A stretch of 64,000 nt of DNA from JAJPKK01 sp963824905 (GCA_963824905.1 CAWGRH010000023.1:173761-237760), one strand, 5' to 3'. Numbered from the stretch's first letter, positions 55,864-64,000 are shown. The notes: generated from the sequence alone by a model not told the origin. Made by a program: numbers and translations.

Positions 55864-57120
55864 TTACGCTGCCTTGCCGGCGACAGGCCGGTTGACCTGC
55901 TCCTTGGCGAAGCCCGCCGACGAGGCATAGCCGCGCACGATCGCCTGGCGCCGGTCGAAGCTGAGCACGTCGTCGATCGCGGTAAAGCCGTTCGGCGCCA
56001 TCTCCTCGACCACGTCGATCACACCCTCAGGCCCGCCCTTGCGGTTCATCTGCACAATCTGCGCGGTCATCGGCAGCCGCTCACGCTCATAGGCCCACAG
56101 CGCCGCAAAGACATTGTCGGCGCTCTTGAGCTGATCGGCGAGACAGCGCGCATCGAGGATCGCCTGGGACGCGCCATTCGAGCCGACCGGGTACATCGGA
56201 TGGGCGGCATCGCCGAGCAGCGTTACCCGGCCATGCGACCATCGCGGCAACGGATCGCGGTCGCACATCGGATATTCCCAGAACTCGCCGGTCGCCTCGA
56301 TCAGGTGCTGGGCATCGACGACGGGGATGCGGAAGCGCCGCACGTGCGGCATCAGGTCCCCCATGCGGCCCGGGTTCGACCAGTCCTCCTTCTTGGGCGG
56401 CGGCGAGTTGCCATCGCCGGTCTTTGCCGTGACCGCCCAGTTGGTGAGCTTGCGATCTGCGCGCGCGCCTTCGGCGATCGGATAGACGACGAATTTTGCG
56501 GCAAGCCCGCCGGCGACGATCATCGAGCGCCCGGTAAGGAAAGCAGGCCAGTCGACCGCGCCGCGCCATAGCATGATGCCGTTCCAGCGCGCCGGGCCTT
56601 CGTCGGGAAAAAGCGCCTCGCGCACCTGGGAATGGATGCCGTCGCAGCCGATCAGCACGTCGCCGCGCGCGGTTGCGCGGTGGCCGGTGCGGTCGAAGAA
56701 ATAGGCGGTGACGCCGCCTTCGTCCTGGGACCAGGCGCCGAGCCGGTGGCCGGCGTGGAGGCAGCTTTCGCCGAGCCGCGCCCGCGCCGCCTGATAGAGC
56801 ACGCCGTGGAGACGGCCGCGATGGATCGAGAACTGCGGCACGTCGTAGCCGGCGTCGAGCCCGCGCGGCTCGCGCCAGATCTCCTGGCCGAACCGGTTCA
56901 TGTAGAACAGCTCGTGGGTGCGGATCGCCGCCGCGTCAAGGCGCTCGAGGAGGCCGAGCCCGGCGAGCTCCTTGATCGCATGCGGCAACGTGTTGATCCC
57001 GACGCCGAGCTCGCGCATCGCGTCGGCCTGCTCGAACACCTCGCAGTCGACGCCGCGGGCATGCAACATCAGCGCAGTCGTCAGCCCGCCGATGCCGCCG
57101 CCGATGATGAGCGCCTTCAT
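55864..57120 (-). CDS. FAD-dependent monooxygenase, PhzS-like flavin-dependent oxidoreductase
   Basis: 418-residue class A flavoprotein monooxygenase. FAD-binding motif ALIIGGGIGGLTTALML, DG motif VLIGCDGIHSQVREAL, GD motif VTLLGDAAHPMYPVGSNGAS. The sequence HELFYMNRFGQEIWREPRG and PQFSIHRGRLHGVLYQAARA fits the PhzS group of flavin-dependent oxidoreductases rather than UbiH. Neighbours suggest hydroxylation of a ring compound taken up by an adjacent transporter. Substrate not inferable. Confidence 0.9.
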   Translation of the reverse strand: MKALIIGGGIGGLTTALMLHARGVDCEVFEQADAMRELGVGINTLPHAIKELAGLGLLERLDAAAIRTHELFYMNRFGQEIWREPRGLDAGYDVPQFSIHRGRLHGVLYQAARARLGESCLHAGHRLGAWSQDEGGVTAYFFDRTGHRATARGDVLIGCDGIHSQVREALFPDEGPARWNGIMLWRGAVDWPAFLTGRSMIVAGGLAAKFVVYPIAEGARADRKLTNWAVTAKTGDGNSPPPKKEDWSNPGRMGDLMPHVRRFRIPVVDAQHLIEATGEFWEYPMCDRDPLPRWSHGRVTLLGDAAHPMYPVGSNGASQAILDARCLADQLKSADNVFAALWAYERERLPMTAQIVQMNRKGGPEGVIDVVEEMAPNGFTAIDDVLSFDRRQAIVRGYASSAGFAKEQVNRPVAGKAA

Positions 57121-57541
57121 GTCGTACCGTTAACTCTGTTGCCGGTGCCGCAACCGATGCGGCGCCACTTCAGGCCTATGCAACAATGTGGAGCGGAGCC
57201 ACCGCCGGGGCAACCGCCTTCGCCGCTTATGGTGAGCGGGTCGCTAGGCATGACGGGCTTTGTGGAATCGTCATGGCCGGGCTCGATCCTACGATTCGCC
57301 CATTGCGGAGCGGCAGAGATTACCTCTCCCCGCGTGCGGGGAGAGGTCGGATCGCGTCAGCGATCCGGGTGAGGGGGCGGTTTCGCGAGTCTGAGCGTCG
57401 GTGGAAATCTCGCAGGCTCAGAATCGTGAAACCGCCCCCTCACCCCGACCCTCTCCCCGCACGCGGGGAGAGGGAGCGTGCGCCGCCGCTCTGAGCATCC
57501 AAACATATGTGGGAAATACGGAGAGGCGCCCCCGAAGTGCT
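57121..57541. other. Intergenic region dominated by a palindromic element
   Basis: About 420 bp between the monooxygenase and hydantoinase genes, filled largely by the repeat at 57323-57474. No other feature was seen. Confidence 0.5.
57323..57474. repeat. Palindromic intergenic element, copy 2
   Basis: Same family as 53717-53865: a CCTCTCCCCGC palindrome at 57323-57346, the shared GTGAGGGGGCGGTTTCGCGA segment starting at 57369, and a closing palindrome at 57449-57474. Its right half is nearly the inverted complement of its left half. Confidence 0.85.
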
Positions 57542-59008
57542 TCAGATACGCGCCCCGAAATTCTGCTCCGGATCGAACTCGGGCCCGCGCTGCCCGGTCG
57601 GCACGGCGGCCGCGCCGGCTTCGCGGGGGAGGAAGCGGCCGGAGCCCGGGGCGGCGCGCAAGGCGCCGTCGTCGACCACGACGCGGCCGCGGCTGAGCAC
57701 GGTCACCGGCCAGCCGGTCACCGTGCGGCCCTCATAGGGCGTATAGCCGACACGGTCGTGCATCAAGGAAGTCGTGAAGGTCACCTGGCGCTTGGGGTCC
57801 CAGATCGCGATGTCGGCATCTGCGCCGACGATGATCTCGCCCTTCTTCGGATGCAGGCCGTAGATTTTCGCGGGCTCGGTCGCCGCGAGCGACACGAATT
57901 TTTCCAAGCCCAGCTGGCCGTGGCTGACCATGGCGTCGAACAGCAGCGGCAGCCGCGCCTCGACACCCGGCATGCCGTTCGGGATTGCCTTGAAATCGGG
58001 GTCCGCGCCGTTGACGAACTTGCCGGTCGCATCGAACCGATACGGCGCGTGGTCCGACGACACGGTCTGCAGATCGCCGAGCGCGAGCGCCCGCCACAGC
58101 GCTTCCTGGTCCGACGGATGACGCACCGGCGGGCTGCAGATCCACTTCGCGCCTTCGAGCCCCGGGCGGTCGAGATCGTTCGCCGTGAGGAAGAGGTATT
58201 GCGGGCAGGTCTCGGCGAACACCTTGAGCCCCTCCCCGCGCGCCTCCCTGATCCGCGCCGCGCCTTCGGCGGTGGATACGTGAAAGATCATGATCGGCTG
58301 GTCGATGAAAGCGGCGAGCGCAATGATCCGGTTGAAGGCCTCCGTTTCGCCGCCGCGCGGATGGCTCACCCCGTGATAGCGCGGCGCCCGGTAGCCTTTG
58401 GCGACGAGCCGCTTGCCGGTCCAGGAGATCATCGCGTGGTTCTCGGCATGCACGCAGACGAGGGCGCGGTTGTCGCGCGCGCACTGGAGCACGTCGAGCA
58501 ATTGCATGTCGTCGAGCTTGATGCGGTCATAGGTCATGAACACTTTGATCGTCGCATGACCCGCTTTCACCAGCTTCGGCACGTCATCCCGCAGCGCCGC
58601 TTCGGTCGGATCGGCGATGATCATGTGGAAGGCGTAGTCGATCACCGCGCCCTTCTTGGCGAGCGCGTGATAGGCATCGACGACCTCGTCGAGCTTCATG
58701 CCGATGTGCTGTGCGGCGAACGGAATCACCGTGGTGGTGCCGCCGAATGCTGCCGACACGGTCGCGCTCTCGAAGGTGTCGGCATTGAGAATGCCGGCAG
58801 CCGAGACCTGCTCGATATGGGCATGGCTGTCGATGCCGCCAGGCAGCACCAGCTTGCCGCGCACGTCGATGTCCTGCGCGCCCGGCCCGAGATTGCGGCC
58901 GATCGCCGCGATCGTCTCGCCCTCGATCGCCACATCGGCCGGGAACACCGCCGAGGCGGTGGCGACGGTGCCGCCGCGCAGGACGAGGTCGTAGGGCTTG
59001 GCGGACAT
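57542..59008 (-). CDS. D-hydantoinase/dihydropyrimidinase
   Basis: 488-residue cyclic amidohydrolase from ATG 59008. The dinuclear zinc site is visible: His62-x-His64 in GGIDSHAHIEQ, carboxylated Lys155 in ATIKVFMTYDR, then CVHAENHAMI and IFHVSTAEGA histidines and the Asp in SSDHAPYRF. It opens hydantoins or dihydropyrimidines to N-carbamoyl acids. Linked to an N-carbamoyl-D-amino-acid hydrolase and hydantoin racemase, so the D-hydantoin pathway is the best reading, with pyrimidine degradation the alternative. The frame extends upstream to 59056 without family content. Confidence 0.92.
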   Translation of the reverse strand: MSAKPYDLVLRGGTVATASAVFPADVAIEGETIAAIGRNLGPGAQDIDVRGKLVLPGGIDSHAHIEQVSAAGILNADTFESATVSAAFGGTTTVIPFAAQHIGMKLDEVVDAYHALAKKGAVIDYAFHMIIADPTEAALRDDVPKLVKAGHATIKVFMTYDRIKLDDMQLLDVLQCARDNRALVCVHAENHAMISWTGKRLVAKGYRAPRYHGVSHPRGGETEAFNRIIALAAFIDQPIMIFHVSTAEGAARIREARGEGLKVFAETCPQYLFLTANDLDRPGLEGAKWICSPPVRHPSDQEALWRALALGDLQTVSSDHAPYRFDATGKFVNGADPDFKAIPNGMPGVEARLPLLFDAMVSHGQLGLEKFVSLAATEPAKIYGLHPKKGEIIVGADADIAIWDPKRQVTFTTSLMHDRVGYTPYEGRTVTGWPVTVLSRGRVVVDDGALRAAPGSGRFLPREAGAAAVPTGQRGPEFDPEQNFGARI

Positions 59009-59135
59009 GGGAGGTCTCCGGCAGGAACTTCGCTCAGCGGGTTTCGCTCTACCCATCCTACAATTCGTTGTAATTTGACAGGGCGATCAACAAGAGAGCG
59101 CATCGTCCAGAGGACGCAGTCGAGAGGGCGCGCTC

Positions 59136-59798
59136 ATGGCACGCGCGGATATCCTGGTCATCAACCCGAACTCGAACCCGGCGGTCACCGCGGGCCTCGA
59201 TGCCGCGCTCGCAACGCTGCGCCTTGTCGACGGCCCGTCGATCCGCTGCACGACGCTTGCCGAAGGGCCGTTCGGCATCGAAACGCAGAAGGACGTCGAG
59301 CAGGTCGCCTTGCCGCTGCGGGCGCTGGTTGAGCAGGACAACGCGGCCGGCGCCTTCGTGATCGCGTGCTTCAGCGATCCAGGCCTCCATGTGTGCCGCG
59401 AGGCGACGCGGCGGCCGGTGTTCGGCATCAACGAATGCGGCGTGCTCACCGCGCTCGCGCGCGGCGAACGCTTCGGCGTCATCGCAATCGCAGCGAAGTC
59501 GATCGCCCGGCACCGCCGCTATCTGCGGCAGATGGGGCTCACCGATCGATTCGCCGGCGAACGGCCGCTCGGGATGAGCGTCGCCGAGACAGCGTCGGGC
59601 GAAGGCACCTTCGCCCGCATGGAGATGGTCGGCCGCGCGCTGGTCGAACAGGACGGCGCCGATGTCGTCGTCATGGGCTGCGCCGGCATGGCGCGCCACC
59701 GTCGCCCCCTCGAAGCCGCATTGGGCGTCCCGGTGATCGACCCGACGCAGGCCGCCGTCGCGATGGCCATCGGCACGGTGCAGGCGCAGATGCTTTAG
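59136..59798 (+). CDS. Aspartate/glutamate racemase family protein, hydantoin racemase-like
   Basis: 220-residue enzyme of the Asp/Glu/hydantoin racemase family. The two catalytic cysteines are visible: Cys78 in FVIACFSDPGL and Cys182 in VVVMGCAGMARH. The N-terminus ILVINPNSNPAVTAGLDAAL is typical of hydantoin racemase (HyuE). It would interconvert D- and L-5-substituted hydantoins so that the D-specific hydantoinase can consume both. It is divergent from the hydantoinase gene with about 125 bp between; the N-carbamoylase gene is convergent. Confidence 0.9.
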   Translation: MARADILVINPNSNPAVTAGLDAALATLRLVDGPSIRCTTLAEGPFGIETQKDVEQVALPLRALVEQDNAAGAFVIACFSDPGLHVCREATRRPVFGINECGVLTALARGERFGVIAIAAKSIARHRRYLRQMGLTDRFAGERPLGMSVAETASGEGTFARMEMVGRALVEQDGADVVVMGCAGMARHRRPLEAALGVPVIDPTQAAVAMAIGTVQAQML

Positions 59799-59835
59799 GG
59801 GGCACGGCGCGGGTGCTGTGGGGCGAATTCAACGA

Positions 59836-59930
59836 GGTCGTCATTCCGGGGCGGTTCGCAGCACCGAACCCGGAATCCAGTCTTCTGCACCGAATCTGGA
59901 TTCCGGGTTCCGGCCTTTGGCCGGCCCCGG
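59836..59930. repeat. Palindromic intergenic element
   Basis: Perfect 15-nt arms GAACCCGGAATCCAG (59866-59880) and CTGGATTCCGGGTTC (59896-59910), followed by a CGGCCTTTGGCCG hairpin. Similar GTCATTCCGGGGC-type elements are dispersed in Bradyrhizobium-like genomes. It sits between two convergent genes. Confidence 0.75.
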
Positions 59931-59968
59931 ACGCATCTTGGTTCTCGTGCTCTCGGAAGGGAGGCGCC

Positions 59969-60892
59969 CTACCCCTTGGGCGGGACGATGCCGGTCTGGG
60001 AAACGATCAGGCCGTAATGCTCGGTGCGGCGGTGGCGGGCGAAGTCGAACATGGTCTCCTTGCCGAACCGGGTCGCATCGAGATCGCAACCGTGGATCAG
60101 AAGCTCGTCGTCCTCGGTCTTCGTCTCGGCGACGATCTCGCCGTCGGGGTCGACGATGACGGTGCCGGCGATGCAGTGGTGGCGGTCCTCGACGCCGGCT
60201 TTGGCGACCGCCACCACCCAGGTCGAGTTCTGGTAGGCGCCGGCCTGGAGCGATAGCTTGTGGTGGAACATGCGCTTGGCGAGCCCCTCGCCGCCCTTCT
60301 GCGAGTTGATGGAGGGTGTGTTGAAGCCGAGCACCACCATCTCGGCGCCCTGCAGGCCGAGCACGCGAAACGTCTCGGGCCAGCGCCGGTCGTTGCAGAT
60401 GCACATGCCGAACACGCCGCCGAGCATGCGCCAGGCGCGAAAGCCGAGATCGCCCGGCTCGAAATAACGCTTCTCGAGATGCTGATGGCCGCGTGCCGGA
60501 TCGAACTCGTCGTGGCCGGGCAGATGCACCTTACGGTATTTGCCGACGATCGTGCCCGACTTGTCGACCAGGATCGATGTATTGAAATGGTGCCCGCCGG
60601 GCGTCGCCTCCGCATAGCCGAAGCTCATCGCCATGCCGGCGCGCTTTGCCGCCTCGAACAGCGGCCGCGTCGCGGCGTTCGGCATCTCGCGCTCGAACCA
60701 GATGTCGGCGTCGCTGCGGTCCTCGTAGTACCAGCGCGGGAAGAATGTGGTCAGCGCGAGCTCCGGATAGACGATGAGGTCGCAGCCCTCGGCCTGCCGC
60801 ATCAGCTCGAGCATGCGCGCGACGACAGCTTGCCGCGAGTCGGCCTTCTGGATCGGGCCGAGCTGGGCGGCGGCGACCTTGATGTTGCGCAT
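59969..60892 (-). CDS. N-carbamoyl-D-amino-acid hydrolase
   Basis: 307-residue nitrilase-superfamily amidase that hydrolyses N-carbamoyl-D-amino acids to the free D-amino acid, CO2 and ammonia. The catalytic triad is visible: Glu44 (VYPELALTTFFPRWYY), Lys121 (KYRKVHLPGHDEF), Cys166 (GMCICNDRRWPETFR). These segments match the Agrobacterium D-carbamoylase as I recall it. With the hydantoinase and racemase it completes a D-hydantoin degradation set. Start at 60892 (MRNIKVAAAQLGPI) is the natural N-terminus. Confidence 0.94.
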   Translation of the reverse strand: MRNIKVAAAQLGPIQKADSRQAVVARMLELMRQAEGCDLIVYPELALTTFFPRWYYEDRSDADIWFEREMPNAATRPLFEAAKRAGMAMSFGYAEATPGGHHFNTSILVDKSGTIVGKYRKVHLPGHDEFDPARGHQHLEKRYFEPGDLGFRAWRMLGGVFGMCICNDRRWPETFRVLGLQGAEMVVLGFNTPSINSQKGGEGLAKRMFHHKLSLQAGAYQNSTWVVAVAKAGVEDRHHCIAGTVIVDPDGEIVAETKTEDDELLIHGCDLDATRFGKETMFDFARHRRTEHYGLIVSQTGIVPPKG

Positions 60893-60913
60893 CGGTCGTT
60901 AGTCTCCCTTCTC

Positions 60914-61004
60914 GTAGGGTGGGCTTAGCGAACCGTGCCCACGTCAGCGGTTTCACGTCTCACTCCGCGTGGGCACGGCGCAAGTGCGCCTTTGCCCACC
61001 CTAC
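60914..61004. repeat. Nested inverted repeat
   Basis: Outer arms GTAGGGTGGGC (60914-60924) and GCCCACCCTAC (60994-61004), with inner CGTGCCCACG (60934-60943) and CGTGGGCACG (60968-60977). It is a common dispersed palindrome of Alphaproteobacteria, here between the carbamoylase gene and the ABC permease gene. Confidence 0.75.
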
Positions 61005-61008
61005 CAAT

Positions 61009-61674
61009 TCACCCGCCGAGCCGGTGCTCCATCCGGCTGACGAGCCGCACCACCGGCCACAGCAGCACGAGATAGATCAGCGCCGCAAGCACGATCGGCG
61101 ACGAATTGTAGGTGACCGAGCGCGCCATGTCCGCGGAATAGAGCATCTCGGGAAGTGCGACCACGCTCGCGAGCGAGGTGAGCTTCACCACCTCCACGGT
61201 GTTCGACACGAGGTCCGGCAGCACGTTGCGCACGGCTTGCGGGATGACGACGAAGGCCATCGCCTGCCACGCCGTCAGGCCGGTCGAGCGCGCCGCTTCG
61301 CGCTGGCCGGCGCCGACGCTCTCGAGGCCGGCGCGGTAGATCTCGCCGTAATAGGCCGAGGTGTTGAGGAAGAACGCGACGCAGACTGCCGCAAAGGGCG
61401 AGAGCCGCAGGCCGGCGAAGGGCAGCCCGGCATAGACGAAGATCAGCAGCACCAGCGGCGGCACCGCACGAAAGAGGTCGATCAGCGCCGCCACCGCGAA
61501 ACGCACGACGCGCGAATGCGCGCGGCCGGCGAGCGCCGCCACCAGCCCGCCGGCAAGGCCGAGCGGCACCACCGCGGCGCAGACGAGGAGCGTCATAGCG
61601 AGGCCGCGCAGGATAAGCGGCGCCGCCTGCGCCATGATGTCGAGGTTGAAGAACTGCGCGATCAGCGCGTCCAT
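61009..61674 (-). CDS. Polar amino acid ABC transporter permease
   Basis: 221-residue HisM/GlnP-type permease with five helices and the EAA-like loop GQREAARSTGLTAWQAMAFV. It ends the minus-strand transporter operon and directly follows the second permease (stop at 61675 next to its start). Together with the permease at 61675, the ATPase at 62519 and the binding protein at 63306 it imports amino acids or carbamoyl derivatives. Confidence 0.92.
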   Translation of the reverse strand: MDALIAQFFNLDIMAQAAPLILRGLAMTLLVCAAVVPLGLAGGLVAALAGRAHSRVVRFAVAALIDLFRAVPPLVLLIFVYAGLPFAGLRLSPFAAVCVAFFLNTSAYYGEIYRAGLESVGAGQREAARSTGLTAWQAMAFVVIPQAVRNVLPDLVSNTVEVVKLTSLASVVALPEMLYSADMARSVTYNSSPIVLAALIYLVLLWPVVRLVSRMEHRLGG

Positions 61675-62358
61675 CTAGGCGCGCCTCCAGGCGAACCGCG
61701 TCTCGAGGTAGCGCCCGAACATCACCACCGGCACGAACAGCACGAGGTAGGCGATCGCCCCCATCATCAGCGGGGTCGCGTTGAGCGAGAAGCTTTCCGC
61801 CGTGGTCGCCTGGTTGAGTATCTCCGGCACCCCGATCACGGTGCCGAGCGCGGTATTCTTGGTGATGGCGATGGTCCGGTTGGTCAGCGGCGGCACCGTA
61901 AGCCGTACCGCCTGCGGCAGCACCACGTGAAACAGCGCCTGTGCATAGGTGAGCCCGGTCGAGCGCGCCGCCTCCCATTGGCCCTGTCGCACCGAGAGGA
62001 TGCCGGCCCAGAAGATTTCTTCCGCAACGGCGGCGAGCAGCAGCGACAGCACGAGCCACAGCACCGCATAGCTCGGCAGGACGATGCCGACATTCGGCAG
62101 GCCGAAATAGACGATGAGCACGACGACCAGCGGCGGCATGGTGCGGGCGACGTCGACGAACACGATGATCGGCACGTTGATGAGACGCGAGCGCAGGCTG
62201 CGGATGAGCGCCAGCGCAAGGCCGAGCGCGATGCCGGCGACGACGACGAGCACCGCGATCTCGATCGTCACCACCATGCCTTTGAGGATGTCCGGCAGGT
62301 AGCGGACGATGAGTTCGGGCTTGAAGAACGTGTCGAGGAAGAGGGCGCCGCGGTCCAT
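61675..62358 (-). CDS. Polar amino acid ABC transporter permease
   Basis: About 228 residues from ATG 62358; the frame extends upstream through a repeat element to 62514 without protein-like content, so the shorter start is chosen. HisQ/HisM family with EAA loop GQWEAARSTGLTYAQALFHV and five helices. Pairs with the permease at 61009. Confidence 0.9.
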   Translation of the reverse strand: MDRGALFLDTFFKPELIVRYLPDILKGMVVTIEIAVLVVVAGIALGLALALIRSLRSRLINVPIIVFVDVARTMPPLVVVLIVYFGLPNVGIVLPSYAVLWLVLSLLLAAVAEEIFWAGILSVRQGQWEAARSTGLTYAQALFHVVLPQAVRLTVPPLTNRTIAITKNTALGTVIGVPEILNQATTAESFSLNATPLMMGAIAYLVLFVPVVMFGRYLETRFAWRRA

Positions 62359-62395
62359 GTGTCGAGTCTCTAGCCCGCGAGCGCCACATTTATGC

Positions 62396-62486
62396 GCGTC
62401 ATGGCCGGGCTTGTCCCGGCCACCCCGATTATAAACGCACAGTGCCCGGCTAATCGGGGTCGCCGGGACAAGCCCGGCGATGACGC
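62396..62486. repeat. Inverted repeat in the ABC operon
   Basis: 36-nt arms at 62396-62431 and 62451-62486 match as inverted copies at 34 of 36 positions (core CCGGGCTTGTCCCGG). This CGTCATGGCCGGGCTT-type element is widespread in Bradyrhizobium relatives. It lies between the ATPase and the permease genes. Confidence 0.85.
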
Positions 62487-62518
62487 TTTCATTTGGGTCG
62501 AATTCATCGAACAACGCG

Positions 62519-63262
62519 TCATCCTGAGATCCCCGAGAGAAACGCCCGCGCCCGCGGGTTCGCCTCCGGGCCGAAAATGCGGGCCGGCGGACCCTCGTCG
62601 CAGATGCGGCCGTCCTCCATGAAGACGACGCGGTGCGCCGCCTGGCGGGCGAAGCGCATCTCGTGGCTCACCACCACCATGGTCATGCCGGAGGCGCCGA
62701 GGTCGCGCATCACCGCAAGCACGCTGCCGACGAGCTCGGGATCGAGCGCCGAGGTCGGCTCGTCGAACAGCATGATCTTCGGCTCCAGCGCGATGGCGCG
62801 GGCGATGGCGACGCGCTGCTGCTGGCCGCCGGACAGCTCGCTTGGGAAAGCGCGCGCCTTGTCCTTGAGCCCGACGCGGTCGAGCGCCGCGAGGCCGGCC
62901 GCATCGGCCTGCGCGCCGGGAAGGCGCATCACCTTGCGCAGCGCCAGCGTGACGTTGCCGAGCGCCGTCATGTGCGGATAGAGGTTGAAGGCCTGGAACA
63001 CCATGCCGATGCGCCGGCGCATCGCGTTGATGTCGGTCTTGGGATCGAGGAGATCGACGCCGTCGACCATGATCGAGCCGCCGGTCGGCTCCTCAAGGCG
63101 GTTGAGGCAGCGCAGGAACGTGCTCTTGCCGCCGCCGGACGGCCCGATGATGAACACGAGTTCCTGCGGTTCGACCGCAAGATCGATGCCTCTGAGAACC
63201 TCCGTGCCGCCGAAGGACTTGCGCAGCGCCCGGACCTCGAGAATCGGGGTGCGCGGCGGCAT
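62519..63262 (-). CDS. Polar amino acid ABC transporter ATP-binding protein
   Basis: About 247 residues from ATG 63262 (MPPRTPILEVRALRKSFGG). Walker A is GPSGGGKSTFLRCLN, the signature is LSGGQQQRVAIARAIA and Walker B is IMLFDEPTSALDPELV; it matches the GlnQ/HisP ATPase group. The frame upstream to 63364 is the C-terminal region of the frameshifted binding protein in another phase. Second gene of the operon. Confidence 0.94.
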   Translation of the reverse strand: MPPRTPILEVRALRKSFGGTEVLRGIDLAVEPQELVFIIGPSGGGKSTFLRCLNRLEEPTGGSIMVDGVDLLDPKTDINAMRRRIGMVFQAFNLYPHMTALGNVTLALRKVMRLPGAQADAAGLAALDRVGLKDKARAFPSELSGGQQQRVAIARAIALEPKIMLFDEPTSALDPELVGSVLAVMRDLGASGMTMVVVSHEMRFARQAAHRVVFMEDGRICDEGPPARIFGPEANPRARAFLSGISG

Positions 63263-63305
63263 GACGACCTTTTCTCTCAGATGACCGGCGGCGGCGGCCG
63301 GCGCA

Positions 63306-64000
63306 TCACGAGCAGGCCGGCTCGTGCGCGGTCGGGTCGTAGCCGGGCATGTCGGGCACGCCATAGCCGGGAATAGATGGTTGCCGGGGCGGAGCCCGGA
63401 GGCGGCTTAATACCGAACCACTTCTCGTGCATTTTCGCTCATCGTGCCGTCGCGCTTGATGCACTCGATTGCAACGTCGAGCTTGCGGCGCAGCTCGACA
63501 TTATCCTTGCGCACCGGCGTCGCCCACACGAGCCCGGTCGAGTAGAGGTAGGACAGCTTGATCGCCGGATTGTTCTTCGCCGCCCAGGCGACCGCGGTGT
63601 TGCCCGCGACGTTCGCATAGGCGCGCCCCGACATCACCGCCTGCACGGCGTCGGTGTTGGTGCCGTAGGATTCGATCGTCCAGCCGATCTTGGCGGCGAG
63701 GTCGCGGCCCCAGGAATCATAGGCCGAGCCTTTGTTGACCGCGATGACCTTCCCCTTGAAGTCCTCGAGGCGGGTGATCTCCGGCGCATCCTTCTTCACC
63801 ACGAACTGGAAGTCGGTGTTGAGATAGCCTTCGGTGAACAGCAGGTTGTCGGCGCGCTCCCTGGTCATCGTCACAGGCGCCGCGATGAAGTCGTAAGTGC
63901 CGGCCTGCAGCGCCGGCACGAGGCCGGAGAACTGGGTCGCATCGATCTCGATGCGACGGTGCAGGCGCTTCGCGATCTCGTTCGCGAGATCCACATTGAA
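63306..64000 (-). pseudogene. Amino acid ABC transporter substrate-binding protein, two frameshifts, partial at the window edge
   Basis: SBP_bac_3 family binding protein, the probable first gene of the amino acid transporter operon. The 5' end is beyond 64000 (the window begins mid-domain at FNVDLANEIAKRLH). The first frame stops at 63407 after DGTMSENAREVVRY. Removing one T/A at 63432-63435 gives GTMSEMHEKWFGIKPPPG, and removing one base at 63372-63373 gives YPGYGVPDMPGYDPTAHEPA to a stop at 63306, a tail that looks complete. The downstream ATPase starts 44 bp later. Both lesions are single-base insertions, so the gene may be intact in the organism. Confidence 0.85.

Noticed and set aside
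53717..57474. Paired repeats as transposon ends
   Set aside because: No transposase is present and the elements match dispersed palindromes, not terminal inverted repeats with target duplication.

Overview
The window looks like chromosomal DNA of a high-GC alphaproteobacterium of the order Hyphomicrobiales (Rhizobiales), most likely near Nitrobacteraceae/Xanthobacteraceae. The evidence is gene content: a DUF4167 protein, the PHB regulator PhaR beside phaAB, PtsP-type EI(Ntr), UbiG beside lysC, and four orphan Bug-type (tripartite tricarboxylate) binding proteins. Many intergenic palindromes of the kind common in that group are also present. No rRNA, tRNA, CRISPR array, transposase or phage gene was recognised. 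Family assignments come from reading the protein sequences and recalled family features, not from database searches.

Layout. 0.1-3.2 kb: divergent LysR/Bug pair, then a frameshifted EamA transporter. 3.3-11.9 kb: housekeeping block with ubiG, lysC, ptsP-prfA-prmC, a DUF4167 gene and a methyltransferase. 12.1-16.3 kb: gloB with a DUF985 cupin, then the PHB locus phaB-phaA and phaR. 16.5-18.5 kb: second divergent Bug/LysR pair. 18.6-26.2 kb: degenerate GGDEF-EAL protein, dapA-like gene, frameshifted gamma-glutamyltransferase, small membrane protein, rpmF, mtgA, DUF1345 protein. 26.4-31.7 kb: minus-strand module of an IclR regulator, a molybdopterin enzyme resembling pyrogallol-phloroglucinol transhydroxylase, its iron-sulfur subunit and a DoxX protein. 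31.9-33.7 kb: two solute-binding proteins. 34.0-38.5 kb: Sel1/TPR protein and a MacAB-like permease/ATPase/adaptor operon. 39.1-42.7 kb: Bug protein, cupin, TetR and FAD monooxygenase. 42.9-46.0 kb: large secreted FG-GAP protein whose N-terminal two thirds look AT-richer than their surroundings. 46.2-50.2 kb: Bug protein, small membrane protein, hybrid histidine kinase. 50.3-55.1 kb: branched-chain-type ABC transporter operon. 55.4-64.0 kb: cupin, PhzS-like monooxygenase, a complete D-hydantoinase set (hydantoinase, hydantoin racemase, N-carbamoyl-D-amino-acid hydrolase) and a polar amino acid ABC transporter that runs off the window.

The most interesting locus is the transhydroxylase-like module. 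Its large subunit appears to carry an extra SCP2-like N-terminal domain, and its small subunit lacks several cluster-binding cysteines that I recall from the Pelobacter enzyme. If active, it may act on a polyhydroxylated aromatic or related compound. The right end reads as a uptake-and-catabolism block for cyclic ureides or amino acid derivatives.

A second strong theme is technical or evolutionary. Five conserved genes (EamA, phaB, ggt, the iron-sulfur subunit and the terminal ABC binding protein, the last one twice) are each broken by what reads as a single inserted base. Removing that base restores the family sequence in every case. This pattern suggests insertion-type sequencing or assembly errors more than real gene decay, and the affected genes should be treated as probably intact until checked.
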